64,000 nt of DNA from contig JADZAF010000020.1 in assembly GCA_020852755.1 (NCBI GenBank), positions 1 to 64,000 on the forward strand, given 5' to 3'. The translations under genes and the position numbers were made by a program. The notes beneath the pieces were generated by a model, which did not search any database, had not been told where the DNA came from, and was given only the letters and a program-made list of their open reading frames with translations. Of the stretch, positions 50,985-58,944 are shown one piece after another (the first letter of the stretch is position 1; every line of letters starts with the position of its first letter). This DNA comes from Bryobacterales bacterium (GTDB taxonomy: Bacteria > Acidobacteriota > Terriglobia > Bryobacterales > Bryobacteraceae).

Positions 50985-52336
50985 CCGAATTGAAGCGCGA
51001 CCTGGGTGCCTGGGGGGCCGCCTCCATCGTGGTGGGCACCATTATCGGCAGCGGCATTTTTCTGGTGCCGAAATCCATGGTGCAGCACGTGGGCTCCGCC
51101 GAGATGGTGGCCCTGGTCTGGGTGGCCGGAGGATTTCTTTCCCTGTTCGGCGCCCTCACCTACGCGGAACTGGCGGCCGCCATGCCGGAAGCCGGCGGGG
51201 AATACGTTTACCTGCGGGAAGCGTACGGCCCGTTCTGGGGCTTCATCTACGGCTGGACGCAAATGTGGGTGGCCAAGAGCGGCTCCATCGCCACCCTGGC
51301 CACGGGCTTTTTCTACTACCTCGCCAACTTTCTCCCGCAACTGGAGCAGGTGTGGGGCACGGTTCCGCTGCCGCTCGGTACTGGCGGAGGGCCGCTGGAG
51401 TTGCGCTCCGGGCAGTTCCTGAGCGTGGCCCTGATCCTGGGCCTGGCCCTGGTGAATTATTTCGGCGTCAAGGTGGGCGGGGGAGTTCAGGTGGCGGTTA
51501 CAGCGCTCAAGATAGTGCTCATTCTCTTCATCATCGGGGCCGGTGTGCTGTGGCGCGGCGCGGCCTCGGGAGCCGCGGCGCCGGTGGCGGCCACCGGCGG
51601 AATGGCGGGATTCTTCGCGGCCCTGGTGGCGGCCCTGTGGGCCTATGACGGCTGGAACAATCTCAGCATGGTGGCGTCCGAGGTGCGGGCCCCGCAACGT
51701 AACCTGCCGCGCGCCCTGATCTGGGGAACCGCCGCGGTAATGCTGATCTATTTATCCGCGAATTTCGCCTATTTTCACGTGCTCTCGGCCGGTGAAGTGG
51801 CCGCCACCGAGCGGGTGGCTTCGGAGATGATGCGCCGCGTTCTCGGCTCCTGGGGGGCCGACGCGGTTTCCCTGGCGGCCATGATCTCCATCTTCGCCGC
51901 GCTGAACGGCACCATCCTGAGCGGCTCGCGGGTCCCCTACGCGATGGCGCGCGACGGGTATTTCTTCCGCAGCCTGAAAACCGTGCACCCGCAACATCAC
52001 ACCCCGTCCGTTTCGATCCTCGCTCTGAGTGTGTGGGGCGCCGTGCTGACGCTCTCGGGGCGTTTCGAGCAGCTGTTCACCTACGTGATTTTCGCCAGCT
52101 GGATTCTGTACGGCATGACGGCGGCATCCGTGATCGTGCTGCGCCGCAAGCGGCCGGACCTTGTGCGCCCCTATCGCACTCTAGGATATCCAGCCGTTCC
52201 AGTACTCTTTGTACTAGCGGCTTTAGGCCTAGTACTTTCGACATTATTTATGTCGCCGCGTGAATCTCTGCTGGGTTTGGCGATTATTTTTGCGGGATTG
52301 CCCTTTTATTTTTATTGGCAAAAACGCCGCTCGTGA
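50981..52336 (+). CDS. APC-family amino acid permease
   Basis: 451 aa, about 12 membrane helices. GAASIVVGTIIGSGIFLVPK is the APC signature of helix 1, and LVAALWAYDGWNNLSMVASE the helix 6 unwound region; the protein resembles the LAT/serine-threonine exchanger group. The last ~50 codons (from about 52190) use unusual AT-rich codons (cta, tta, ttt, att) compared with the rest of the gene, although the protein still ends sensibly. The stop overlaps a GTG that opens the DapA-like remnant (GTGA). The substrate is an amino acid or polyamine. Confidence 0.92.
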   Translation: MTELKRDLGAWGAASIVVGTIIGSGIFLVPKSMVQHVGSAEMVALVWVAGGFLSLFGALTYAELAAAMPEAGGEYVYLREAYGPFWGFIYGWTQMWVAKSGSIATLATGFFYYLANFLPQLEQVWGTVPLPLGTGGGPLELRSGQFLSVALILGLALVNYFGVKVGGGVQVAVTALKIVLILFIIGAGVLWRGAASGAAAPVAATGGMAGFFAALVAALWAYDGWNNLSMVASEVRAPQRNLPRALIWGTAAVMLIYLSANFAYFHVLSAGEVAATERVASEMMRRVLGSWGADAVSLAAMISIFAALNGTILSGSRVPYAMARDGYFFRSLKTVHPQHHTPSVSILALSVWGAVLTLSGRFEQLFTYVIFASWILYGMTAASVIVLRRKRPDLVRPYRTLGYPAVPVLFVLAALGLVLSTLFMSPRESLLGLAIIFAGLPFYFYWQKRRS

Positions 52337-52479
52337 TAATATGGGGCCGGACGCTGTTCCGGCCGTATATCGCCCGGGCCGTTATCACTCCGTTTTTCGA
52401 GAACGGCTCTATTGAATTTTCGGCGCGCATGGAGCAGGCAAGCCAGTGGGTGCCCGGGTGCCGGGGTGAGGGCTGTTAG
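52333..52479 (+). pseudogene. Truncated DapA/NAL-family fragment coupled to the APC permease
   Basis: 48 aa from GTG 52333 (GTGA overlap with the permease stop) to TAG 52477-52479. Residues 15-30 (RAVITPFFENGSIEFS) match the N-terminal strand of dihydrodipicolinate synthase / N-acetylneuraminate lyase family proteins, where AxVTPF followed by DGSIDF is diagnostic. The frame then breaks into unrelated sequence, so about 250 residues are missing. The region is less GC-rich than its surroundings. I infer a 5' remnant of a deleted dapA-like gene that once followed the permease. Confidence 0.45.
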
Positions 52480-52532
52480 CCAGATATGCGGGTCCGTCCG
52501 GGGATGGCCGGTCTATTTTTTCAGGACACGAT

Positions 52533-52739
52533 ATGGATGTCACGAAAATTCTGGCGGAACTCCGTCAGGAACGCGAACAGATTGAAGAGGCGATTCTAAG
52601 CCTGGAGAGGCTCGCCAGAGGCCGCGGACGCCGCCGGGGAAGGCCGCCGGCCTGGATGGCTGCCGTCACGAAGAAGCGGGGACGCCCGCCGGGGAGCAAG
52701 AACAAGACACTGGCCGCCACCAAGGCCGCCGTAGCGTAA
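52533..52739 (+). CDS. Small basic protein with two AT-hook motifs
   Basis: 68 aa from ATG 52533. An N-terminal helix (MDVTKILAELRQEREQIEEA) of about 28 residues, acidic-basic and suited to a coiled coil, is followed by two AT-hook cores: RRRGRPP (33-39) and KRGRPPGSKNK (48-58), ending in an Ala/Lys tail. AT-hooks bind the minor groove of AT-rich DNA. Small proteins of this plan are probably nucleoid-associated or xenogeneic-silencer-like, but I know of no characterised example that fits exactly. It converges on ccmH, with the two stop codons inside one hairpin. Confidence 0.75.
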   Translation: MDVTKILAELRQEREQIEEAILSLERLARGRGRRRGRPPAWMAAVTKKRGRPPGSKNKTLAATKAAVA

Positions 52740-52745
52740 CGCTAC
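52731..52745. terminator. Dyad containing both convergent stop codons
   Basis: GTAGCG (52731-52736) - TAA - CGCTAC (52740-52745). The loop TAA is the stop of the AT-hook gene, and the right arm contains the complement of the ccmH TAG. No T run; it may slow polymerase on both strands. Confidence 0.3.
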
Positions 52746-53110
52746 GCCGGCGTGGGCGCCCGCCACCTGCGAAGAACGCGGATGACCAGCAGCAGCCCGA
52801 GCAGCAGGACTGCCACCGGAATGGTGTGAAGCCAGATCCGGCCGGCGCCCTCGGGTTCGGCCAGCACCCGCGCTCCGTAACGGGCCTTATAGGTGTCCAG
52901 GATTTCACGGTCGCTCTTGCCCGCCATCACCCAGGCGGCGATTTCCTTCTGCATCTGTACCGCGACCTCGCTGCGGTGCCGGGCCACGTTTTCCGTATAG
53001 CAGCAAGGGGCCAGCAGCATCTTCTCCAGTTGCTGGATGCGCGCGGACTGCCCGGCGGCCGGGGGAACGGCGGCCTGGCTCAGCGCCAGGACAAGCAATA
53101 GCGGGAACAC
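52742..53110 (-). CDS. CcmH-like cytochrome c maturation protein with Cys-Cys site
   Basis: 122 aa. A signal peptide (~1-20) precedes the CcmH/CycL domain: QQLEKMLLAPCCYTENVARH, then VAVQMQKEIAAWVMAGKSDREILD and a YGARVLAEP motif; a C-terminal membrane helix (~95-113) and a basic tail follow. Classical CcmH carries LRCxxCQ, but here Cys36 and Cys37 are adjacent (APCCY). It normally helps reduce apocytochrome c before haem attachment. No other ccm genes are nearby; it is the last gene of the MurJ run, 12 bases after the zinc-ribbon gene. Confidence 0.82.
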   Translation of the reverse strand: MFPLLLVLALSQAAVPPAAGQSARIQQLEKMLLAPCCYTENVARHRSEVAVQMQKEIAAWVMAGKSDREILDTYKARYGARVLAEPEGAGRIWLHTIPVAVLLLGLLLVIRVLRRWRAPTPA

Positions 53111-53122
53111 AGTGGAATCTCT

Positions 53123-53881
53123 TTAGGTTTGATCGGCGGCGGGGGCGGGCTCGCCGGTTAGATCTTCAAAGCTCTGGGGCGGGTTGTGGTACAGCAATCG
53201 GCCGCAACTCTCGCAGTACATGATCTGATCGCCTTTGTTCAGGTCCTGCAGCAGCTGCAGCCGCAGGACAATGTGGCACTGCGAGCAGCGGCCGTCGACT
53301 ACTTCCGCCACGGCCACGCCGCGCCGCAGCTTGCGAATTCGCTCGTAGGTGGAAAGCACCGCCGGGTCCATGCCCCGGACCAGTTCGGACCGTTCGGCCT
53401 TTAACTCCTCCAGCTGCTTCCGGTCCCGCTCGGTCCTCTCGCGCGCCGCCGACTTCTCGCGCTCCACCTGGGCCCTCTCGATCTTGAGCGCCTCCTCGGC
53501 CGCCTTCACGTTCTTCTCCAGCGGTTCCGATTCGGCCATCTGGTCCAGAATCCTGTCTTCGGCCTTGCGGATTTCGTCTTCGCAGAACTGGATCTCATGC
53601 TGGAAGGCCCGGTACTGCTCATTGGTCTTGGCCTGCAGCATCTGGTCTTTCAACTTGGAGATCTTTTGTTCCTGGGCCTGAATATCGCTTTCAAGCTTGC
53701 GGCGATCGCGCTGATTAGCGGCCAGCGCCGCCCGGTCGGCCTCGAGCTTACGCTGGTGAGAGTCGAGCTTTTTTTCAATCCCGGCGGTGTACTTGGGAAG
53801 CGCGGCAATCTCTCGCGTCAGCTCGGCGACTCGCGCATCCAGTTCCTGCAGCCGGATCGCCAGCTTGACATCGGAATGCAT
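53123..53881 (-). CDS. Coiled-coil protein with C-terminal C4 zinc ribbon
   Basis: 252 aa. Residues ~5-180 form a long coiled coil (RLQELDARVAELTREI, LEADRAALAANQRDRRKLES, LKDQMLQAKTNEQYRAFQHE). The C-terminus has GRCSQCHIVLRLQ and YCESCGRLLYHNP, a CxxC/CxxC zinc ribbon. This is the widespread 'C4-type zinc ribbon domain' family, conserved in many phyla and often near RNA/peptidoglycan genes; its function is poorly defined, with nucleic-acid or ribosome contact being most likely. It starts 13 bases after murJ. Cytoplasmic. Confidence 0.9.
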   Translation of the reverse strand: MHSDVKLAIRLQELDARVAELTREIAALPKYTAGIEKKLDSHQRKLEADRAALAANQRDRRKLESDIQAQEQKISKLKDQMLQAKTNEQYRAFQHEIQFCEDEIRKAEDRILDQMAESEPLEKNVKAAEEALKIERAQVEREKSAARERTERDRKQLEELKAERSELVRGMDPAVLSTYERIRKLRRGVAVAEVVDGRCSQCHIVLRLQLLQDLNKGDQIMYCESCGRLLYHNPPQSFEDLTGEPAPAADQT

Positions 53882-53894
53882 CTCAAGGGCCAGT

Positions 53895-55529
53895 TTAGCA
53901 TGCGGGCCCCGGGCGCCGCGAGAAAGGGCCGGGCAGCGCCCGCCGGGCGGCTTCCAGTTCCTCCACCCTGAGCAGGCGGCACACGGCGTAATAGATCACG
54001 ATGCCCAGCGGGATCGTGAGCGCCAAGTCCGCAAGCCGGGCGGAATTCGATTCTCCGAGCCTTGCCAGGACGGCCCGGCTGGCAAAGGCCACCGCCAGAC
54101 CCATCGCCAGCGAAGCAGCGGCGATCTTCACTGTGCTGGCCGCCAGGGCCCGCCCGCGAATGCCTCCCAGGCGCGCGCGCAGCAGCAGCAGCTGCGCCAC
54201 GCAGCCGAACCAGGCCACCGCCGAGGTGGAGAGGGCCAGGCCCACGTGTCCGATGGCGAAGTGCCGCACCATGCTGAAAGCCACTGCGTAATTGACGCCG
54301 ATCGACGCCAGGCTGATGAACATCGGAGTGCGGGCGTCACCCAGCGCGTAGAAGGCCGGCGCCAGCACCTTCAACGCGGCGTACCCGGCCAGTCCGACCG
54401 CATAGAAGGTAAGCGCGCGGGCGGTCTGCTCGGTCGCCGCGGCGCTGAAAGCGCCTCGCTGGTAGATGGCTCCGATCATCGGCTCGCCCAACACCGCCAG
54501 CCCGACCGAAGCAGGCAAAGTCAGCAGCAGCACCATGCCCAGCGAACGGGAGAGCGTACCGCGAAACGCTTCCAGATCCGATGCCGCGGCGCTTCGGGAG
54601 ATGGCGGGGAGGGTGGCCGAGGCGATGGCCACGCCGAACAACCCCAGGGGCAGTTGCATGAACCGGAAGGCGTAACCCAGCCAGCTCACCGGCCCGTCGA
54701 TCACGTGCCCCGCGGCATCGGTGATGGACGAGGCGAAGTTGGTGTTCACCATCACGTTGATCTGCACCGCGGCGTTTCCCAGGATGGCCGGTCCCATCAG
54801 ATGCAAAATCTGCCGCAGACCGGGGTGGGACCAATCGAGCCGCGGACGGAAGACGAATCCGGCGCGCACCAGGCTGGGCGCCTGGCTCAGCAGTTGCAGC
54901 ATCCCGCCGAGCACGACGCCCCAGGCCATTCCCGCAATGGGATCCAGGCCCAGCCTCGGGCCCAGCCAGAATCCCAGCAGCAGCCCGAAAACCACCGAGC
55001 CGACGTTGAAGTAGGAGGAAGCCAGGGCGGGCACTCCGAAACGGTCGCAAGCGTTCAAAACCCCCATCGCCTGGGCCGCCAGGGCGACCAGCAGCAGGAA
55101 CGGGAACATCACCCGGGTGAGGTTCACCGCCAGCTCGAATTTGCCCGGGACTTCGGCGAAACCGGGCGCCAGCAGCCGGACCAGTTCCGGGCTGAAGATC
55201 ATCCCCAGCAAACAGAGGGCGCCCACGATGAGGACGAGGGCGGTGGCAACCAGATTGGCCAGTTCGGCCGCCTGGCGCCGGCCGCCGGTCTGGAGCACCC
55301 GCGTGAAGGTGGGAACGAACGCCGAGGAGAGGGCGCCCTCCGCGAACAGGTCGCGGGCCAGGTTCGGTATCCGGAAGCCCAGCAGGAAAGCGTCGTAAGC
55401 CTGGCCGGCTCCGAAGAACCGGGCCATCACCATCTCACGGGCCAGGCCGGTCAGGCGGCTCAGGGCGATGGCCGCCGAGACGACGCCGGCCGACCGGAGC
55501 ACGCTGCGATGAGAGTGTGGGGAGGACAC
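53895..55529 (-). CDS. murJ: Lipid II flippase MurJ
   Basis: 544 aa from GTG 55529, just after the pfkB stop; the longer frame upstream lies in pfkB and lacks family sequence. MviN/MurJ pattern: SAAIALSRLTGLAREMVMARFFG at the N-terminus, PNLARDLFAEGALSSAFVPTF, then fourteen membrane segments with PASVGLAVLGEPMIGAIYQRG in helix 9-10. It flips lipid II across the inner membrane for peptidoglycan synthesis. It lies between pfkB (10 bases) and the zinc-ribbon gene (13 bases), clearly one transcript. Confidence 0.95.
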   Translation of the reverse strand: MSSPHSHRSVLRSAGVVSAAIALSRLTGLAREMVMARFFGAGQAYDAFLLGFRIPNLARDLFAEGALSSAFVPTFTRVLQTGGRRQAAELANLVATALVLIVGALCLLGMIFSPELVRLLAPGFAEVPGKFELAVNLTRVMFPFLLLVALAAQAMGVLNACDRFGVPALASSYFNVGSVVFGLLLGFWLGPRLGLDPIAGMAWGVVLGGMLQLLSQAPSLVRAGFVFRPRLDWSHPGLRQILHLMGPAILGNAAVQINVMVNTNFASSITDAAGHVIDGPVSWLGYAFRFMQLPLGLFGVAIASATLPAISRSAAASDLEAFRGTLSRSLGMVLLLTLPASVGLAVLGEPMIGAIYQRGAFSAAATEQTARALTFYAVGLAGYAALKVLAPAFYALGDARTPMFISLASIGVNYAVAFSMVRHFAIGHVGLALSTSAVAWFGCVAQLLLLRARLGGIRGRALAASTVKIAAASLAMGLAVAFASRAVLARLGESNSARLADLALTIPLGIVIYYAVCRLLRVEELEAARRALPGPFSRRPGPAC

Positions 55530-55539
55530 GGCGAGGCAA

Positions 55540-56466
55540 TCAGGCGTCGCGCACTTCCACCTGCTTGTATACCTCCTCGGCCTGCTCAAGGGAGGCGAAG
55601 CTTACGCCGGGCAGGCGGGCCGAAGCCGTGCCGGCGGCGACTCCCCAGCGGACCGCATCCGGGAAATCGCCCTTGCGGCGCATCGACCAGGTGAAAGCGG
55701 CGGCCAAAGCGTCGCCGGCGCCGATGGGGCAGACCACGTCGACCGGAGGCGGGATCGCCTGGATGGTTCCGGAACCGTTACTGGCCACCGCACCCTGGCT
55801 CCCCAGCGACAGCACCACCGCCTCGGCGCCCAGGGAGCGTATCCGGGCCGCCGCTTCCGCCACCTGGGTGCGGGTAATCAACACGGTGTTCAGAAGGCGC
55901 TCGGCCTCGGGCTGGTTCGGAGCGACTACCGTGGGATGCGCGCGCAGCCCTTCGCGCAAGGCTTCGCCGTCGGTGTCGAGCAAGGTCTTGACCCCCTCCC
56001 TCCGCGCCTCCACGATCAGCCGCGCGTAGAAGTCGGCGGGCACGCCCGGCGGGGTGCTGCCGCACATCATCAGCCAGCTCGCTCCGGGCAGCTTGGCGAT
56101 GACCGCCTCCTGCACCCGCTTCACCTCCTCCTCGTCCATGGCCGGGCCATGTTCGTTCAGCTTGATCGTCAGCCCCTGCCGGTCCGAGATCGTGAGGTTG
56201 GTGCGGATCTCATTCTGCACCGGCACCACCACAATCGGAAAGCCGCAGCAGTTCAGCATGGCTTCCAGGCGGGCGCCGGCGGTTCCGCCGGAGGTCAGCA
56301 GGGCCAGGGTCTTCGCCCCGAAGGCGTGAATCACGCAGGACGCGTTAATCCCGCGCCCTCCGGGCGAATCGTGCTTGGAGGTGATATAGGCCCGGTCCTC
56401 GAAAGCCAGGCGGTCGGCCGTAAGATTCCGGTCGATGGCCGGATTTATGGTCAGGGTCAGAATCAA
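55540..56466 (-). CDS. PfkB-family sugar kinase (1-phosphofructokinase-like)
   Basis: 308 aa from TTG 56466. LTINPAIDRN at the start, SPGGRGINASCVIHAFGAK (GG binding), a central SWLMMCGSTPPGVPADFY, and the C-terminal CPIGAGDALAAAFTW with the catalytic Asp are those of the hexose/tagatose-6-phosphate or fructose-1-phosphate kinase group. The TTG is set by TAGAAT 6 bases upstream and by the lack of a better start. It follows the receiver gene (9 bases) and precedes murJ, which is an unusual neighbour for a sugar kinase. Confidence 0.87.
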   Translation of the reverse strand: MILTLTINPAIDRNLTADRLAFEDRAYITSKHDSPGGRGINASCVIHAFGAKTLALLTSGGTAGARLEAMLNCCGFPIVVVPVQNEIRTNLTISDRQGLTIKLNEHGPAMDEEEVKRVQEAVIAKLPGASWLMMCGSTPPGVPADFYARLIVEARREGVKTLLDTDGEALREGLRAHPTVVAPNQPEAERLLNTVLITRTQVAEAAARIRSLGAEAVVLSLGSQGAVASNGSGTIQAIPPPVDVVCPIGAGDALAAAFTWSMRRKGDFPDAVRWGVAAGTASARLPGVSFASLEQAEEVYKQVEVRDA

Positions 56467-56472
56467 AACTAT

Positions 56473-56478
56473 ATTCTA
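56473..56478 (-). promoter_or_regulatory. -10-like TAGAAT before pfkB, containing the receiver stop codon
   Basis: Minus-strand TAGAAT with 6 bases to TTG 56466. Its first three bases are the TAG stop of the upstream receiver gene. Confidence 0.4.
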
Positions 56479-56880
56479 CTGAATGGGGTCCGGAACAGCC
56501 TGGGAATTCACTTGCGGAAGCGGAAACATCCGCTGGACGACCTCGGCCAGCGTGCTCGGGCTGTAAGGTTTCTGCAAAAACTCGGCCTGGTCCCTGCGGG
56601 TCAGGAGCAGGCGCGAGGCATCGAACGGATAGCCGCTCGAGATCACCAGCCGCAGATCGGGGTTGAGCTGCAGCATGCGGTTGGAGAGTTCTTCTCCGGA
56701 GATGCCGGGCAGGTTCAGATCCATGACCACCAGGCCGAAACAGGCCGGTTCGGCCCGGAATCGGGTCCAGGCCTCCTGCGGGCTGGTCAGGGCCAGGACG
56801 TCATAGGCCAGGCGTTTCAGGTAGTATTCCAGCAGGCGCAGCAATCCCGCTTCGTCGTCCACCACCAGAACCTTTTTCAT
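56476..56880 (-). CDS. Stand-alone response regulator receiver
   Basis: 134 aa from ATG 56880; a TTG five codons upstream is less likely. Single receiver domain: acidic cluster VVDDEAG (7-12), phospho-acceptor Asp54 (LVVMDLNLPGISG), Ser/Thr in ISSGYP and Lys in EFLQKPYSP. No output domain, though a ~15-residue tail follows. It lies 28 bases after the barrel gene and just before pfkB, with no kinase nearby, so its partner is unknown. It is one of two lone receivers in the window. Confidence 0.88.
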   Translation of the reverse strand: MKKVLVVDDEAGLLRLLEYYLKRLAYDVLALTSPQEAWTRFRAEPACFGLVVMDLNLPGISGEELSNRMLQLNPDLRLVISSGYPFDASRLLLTRRDQAEFLQKPYSPSTLAEVVQRMFPLPQVNSQAVPDPIQ

Positions 56881-56908
56881 TTCACCGCAAGCCAACCGTC
56901 GCCACCTC

Positions 56909-58294
56909 CTACCACAGCGTCAGCGGGATTTCTCCCGGGCTGAAGGTCACTCCCAAGGTGACCCGGTAGATCACCCGGTCGAAGTCGGGACGCAGCGAAT
57001 TTCCGACGATGTACTTGCGCCCGTCCAGCCGTGCGTTCAGGTGGGTGGACTCGAACATTCGATACGTCGCCCCGATACCCGCGTGGTAATTCTCGTACTT
57101 CCCCAGAGTCAGGGTCAAGCTGTTGTAGGAACTGTAGCCGGCCCTCAATTGCAGACCCCATCTCCGGATGCCGTTGTAGTGGTAGGAAACGTCACCGCCC
57201 TCCCGCACCGAGGTCAGGTAGAGGCCGTTGCCCGGAGTCACGCCCCGGGTATAGCCGAAGGTCAGGTTGGCGCGGCGGAATGCGCGGGTGAGTTTGAGCT
57301 TGGCGTTGGGGACATAGTTGACCAGGTGCGCGGTGCGGATGCCCACGGATCGCCCGATGATGGCCGCAATGGCCGGATCCAGCTGCACCCGGGCCACACC
57401 CAGGGTTTCCACCCGCGACCCGCCCAGCAATAGCGAGTATTCCCAGAAGCGGCCCAAGCGGTGCGCATGCAGCAGGCCCACGGTGTGGACGTCGGTTCCG
57501 CCGAATGCCTTGGTGAAAGCGTAGTGGTCGAAACTATAGCTTGCGCCGATCGTCCCCATGCGGCTGTAGCGGTATGCCACGTCGCCGCGCGCCCGCCCGC
57601 CGGTGACCCCGAACAGCGAACTCGAGCGGTGCCGCACCAGGAAGTAGTCGCCCCCCAGGTTGAAGGACAGGCGCGCCGTCTTCTGCCAGGTGAGGTCGCC
57701 CAGCGTGTTCAGGTAGTAGACCCGCCCGTCAAACAGTTCGTCCTGCGGCACGTTGGCGAAAAGCGGATCGACGAAGTTGAAAGCGCTCGAGACAAAGAAA
57801 TTCCGCGCGTAGGTGCCGGCCGCCTCGCGGATGGAAAACGTCAGGCGCGGGCTGAGGCGGTGCGACACTCCCAGGCTCAACAACTGGTCGGTGCCGTCGT
57901 AGTAGGTATCGCGCGTGTAATGGCGGTACCGGCCCTGATAGTTCAGCCCCACCACCGTCCGCTTCCAGGGACGGTACCCGTAAACACCGGCTTCAGCTTC
58001 GACGCCATACAGGTCTTTACGCTGCAGGTTCCCCTGCTCATCGGTGGAAATCGACATCAGGCCGGTGTCGTAGATGCCGTTGACGCCTACGTACGGGCGG
58101 AAACGGATGGCCTCGCCCGGAGCGCTGATACTGGGACCGCCGCCCCGGCTCAGGATGGCCGGTCCCCCATACTCCTCGGGCTGCTCCGTCGACGTGTCCT
58201 GCCGGGTCTCCTGGGCGGACAGGGCGGAAGCCAGGACCACCGCGGCGGCACAACGCAACAATCTCAAGATAGACCTCCCTCCCGATTGGGACAT
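56909..58294 (-). CDS. Outer-membrane beta-barrel protein
   Basis: 461 aa from ATG 58294. A signal peptide (ILRLLRCAAAVVLASALSAQ) ends near residue 28. Then comes a short linker (~29-60), and a series of amphipathic strands with alternating hydrophobics and aromatic residues, such as RFRPYVGVNGIYDTGLM, RTVVGLNYQGRYRHYTRD, VAYRYSRMGTIGASYSFDHY and the closing VIYRVTLGVTFSPGE. The chain ends in Trp (LTLW), the terminal aromatic of BAM substrates. No plug domain or OmpA tail. Its function is unknown. It is the first gene of the minus-strand operon with the receiver, pfkB, murJ, the zinc ribbon and ccmH. Confidence 0.82.
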   Translation of the reverse strand: MSQSGGRSILRLLRCAAAVVLASALSAQETRQDTSTEQPEEYGGPAILSRGGGPSISAPGEAIRFRPYVGVNGIYDTGLMSISTDEQGNLQRKDLYGVEAEAGVYGYRPWKRTVVGLNYQGRYRHYTRDTYYDGTDQLLSLGVSHRLSPRLTFSIREAAGTYARNFFVSSAFNFVDPLFANVPQDELFDGRVYYLNTLGDLTWQKTARLSFNLGGDYFLVRHRSSSLFGVTGGRARGDVAYRYSRMGTIGASYSFDHYAFTKAFGGTDVHTVGLLHAHRLGRFWEYSLLLGGSRVETLGVARVQLDPAIAAIIGRSVGIRTAHLVNYVPNAKLKLTRAFRRANLTFGYTRGVTPGNGLYLTSVREGGDVSYHYNGIRRWGLQLRAGYSSYNSLTLTLGKYENYHAGIGATYRMFESTHLNARLDGRKYIVGNSLRPDFDRVIYRVTLGVTFSPGEIPLTLW

Positions 58295-58475
58295 ACCTTC
58301 CGACGAGCCGTCCGGCCGGCCACCACCAAACCCCGCTCAGGAATGTTTCCGCGCGGGTGATTGCGGCCCTGCCGTTGCGGCGGAGGGGCGCAAAGTTAGC
58401 AGTCTGACGCCTTGCCGGACGCTGTGTCAAGCCGCAAGCCTCCAACGGGCCCGCCCCCGGCGCGCTCGCGTACAG

Positions 58476-58481
58476 TATCAT
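58476..58481 (+). promoter_or_regulatory. -10-like TATCAT before the YjbQ gene
   Basis: TATCAT with 7 bases to ATG 58489 (TACAGT overlaps just upstream); no Shine-Dalgarno. Confidence 0.45.
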
Positions 58482-58488
58482 CCCCGGT

Positions 58489-58902
58489 ATGCGATTCCAT
58501 ACCGAATACCTCACCTTTCGAACCTCCCGGCACCGCGAGTACCTGAACATTACACCGCAAGTGGAGGCCGCCTTGCGCAAAAGCGCGATCCAGGAGGGTA
58601 TGATCCTGATCTCCGCTATGCACATTACGGCCGGAGTGTGGGTCAACGATGCCGAAGACGGCCTGATCGCCGACATCGACGAATGGCTGGAGAAGCTCGC
58701 GCCCTTTCGCCAGGACTATCGCCATCACCGCACCGGCGAGACCAACGGCGACTCGCACCTCAAGAGCCTGCTGGTACACCACCAGGTGGTAGTGCCGGTC
58801 ACCGCCGGCAGGCTGGACCTCGGCCCCTGGCAGCAGATCTACTACGCCGAGTTCGACGGGCAGAGAGCCAAGCGCGTGATCATCAAGGTGATGGGGGAGT
58901 GA
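58489..58902 (+). CDS. YjbQ/UPF0047 family protein
   Basis: 137 aa. Family motifs: [60 protein letters not shown] and the final [13 protein letters not shown]. YjbQ proteins have a weak thiamine-phosphate synthase activity in vitro and can complement thiE mutants, but their real role is unsettled. No signal peptide. The gene precedes a DUF4139-type gene by 42 bases and is divergent from the barrel operon. Confidence 0.92.
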   Translation: MRFHTEYLTFRTSRHREYLNITPQVEAALRKSAIQEGMILISAMHITAGVWVNDAEDGLIADIDEWLEKLAPFRQDYRHHRTGETNGDSHLKSLLVHHQVVVPVTAGRLDLGPWQQIYYAEFDGQRAKRVIIKVMGE

Positions 58903-58944
58903 CGTCGCAGGAACCGGGTCCCCGGAACCGCCGTCTATAAGCCC

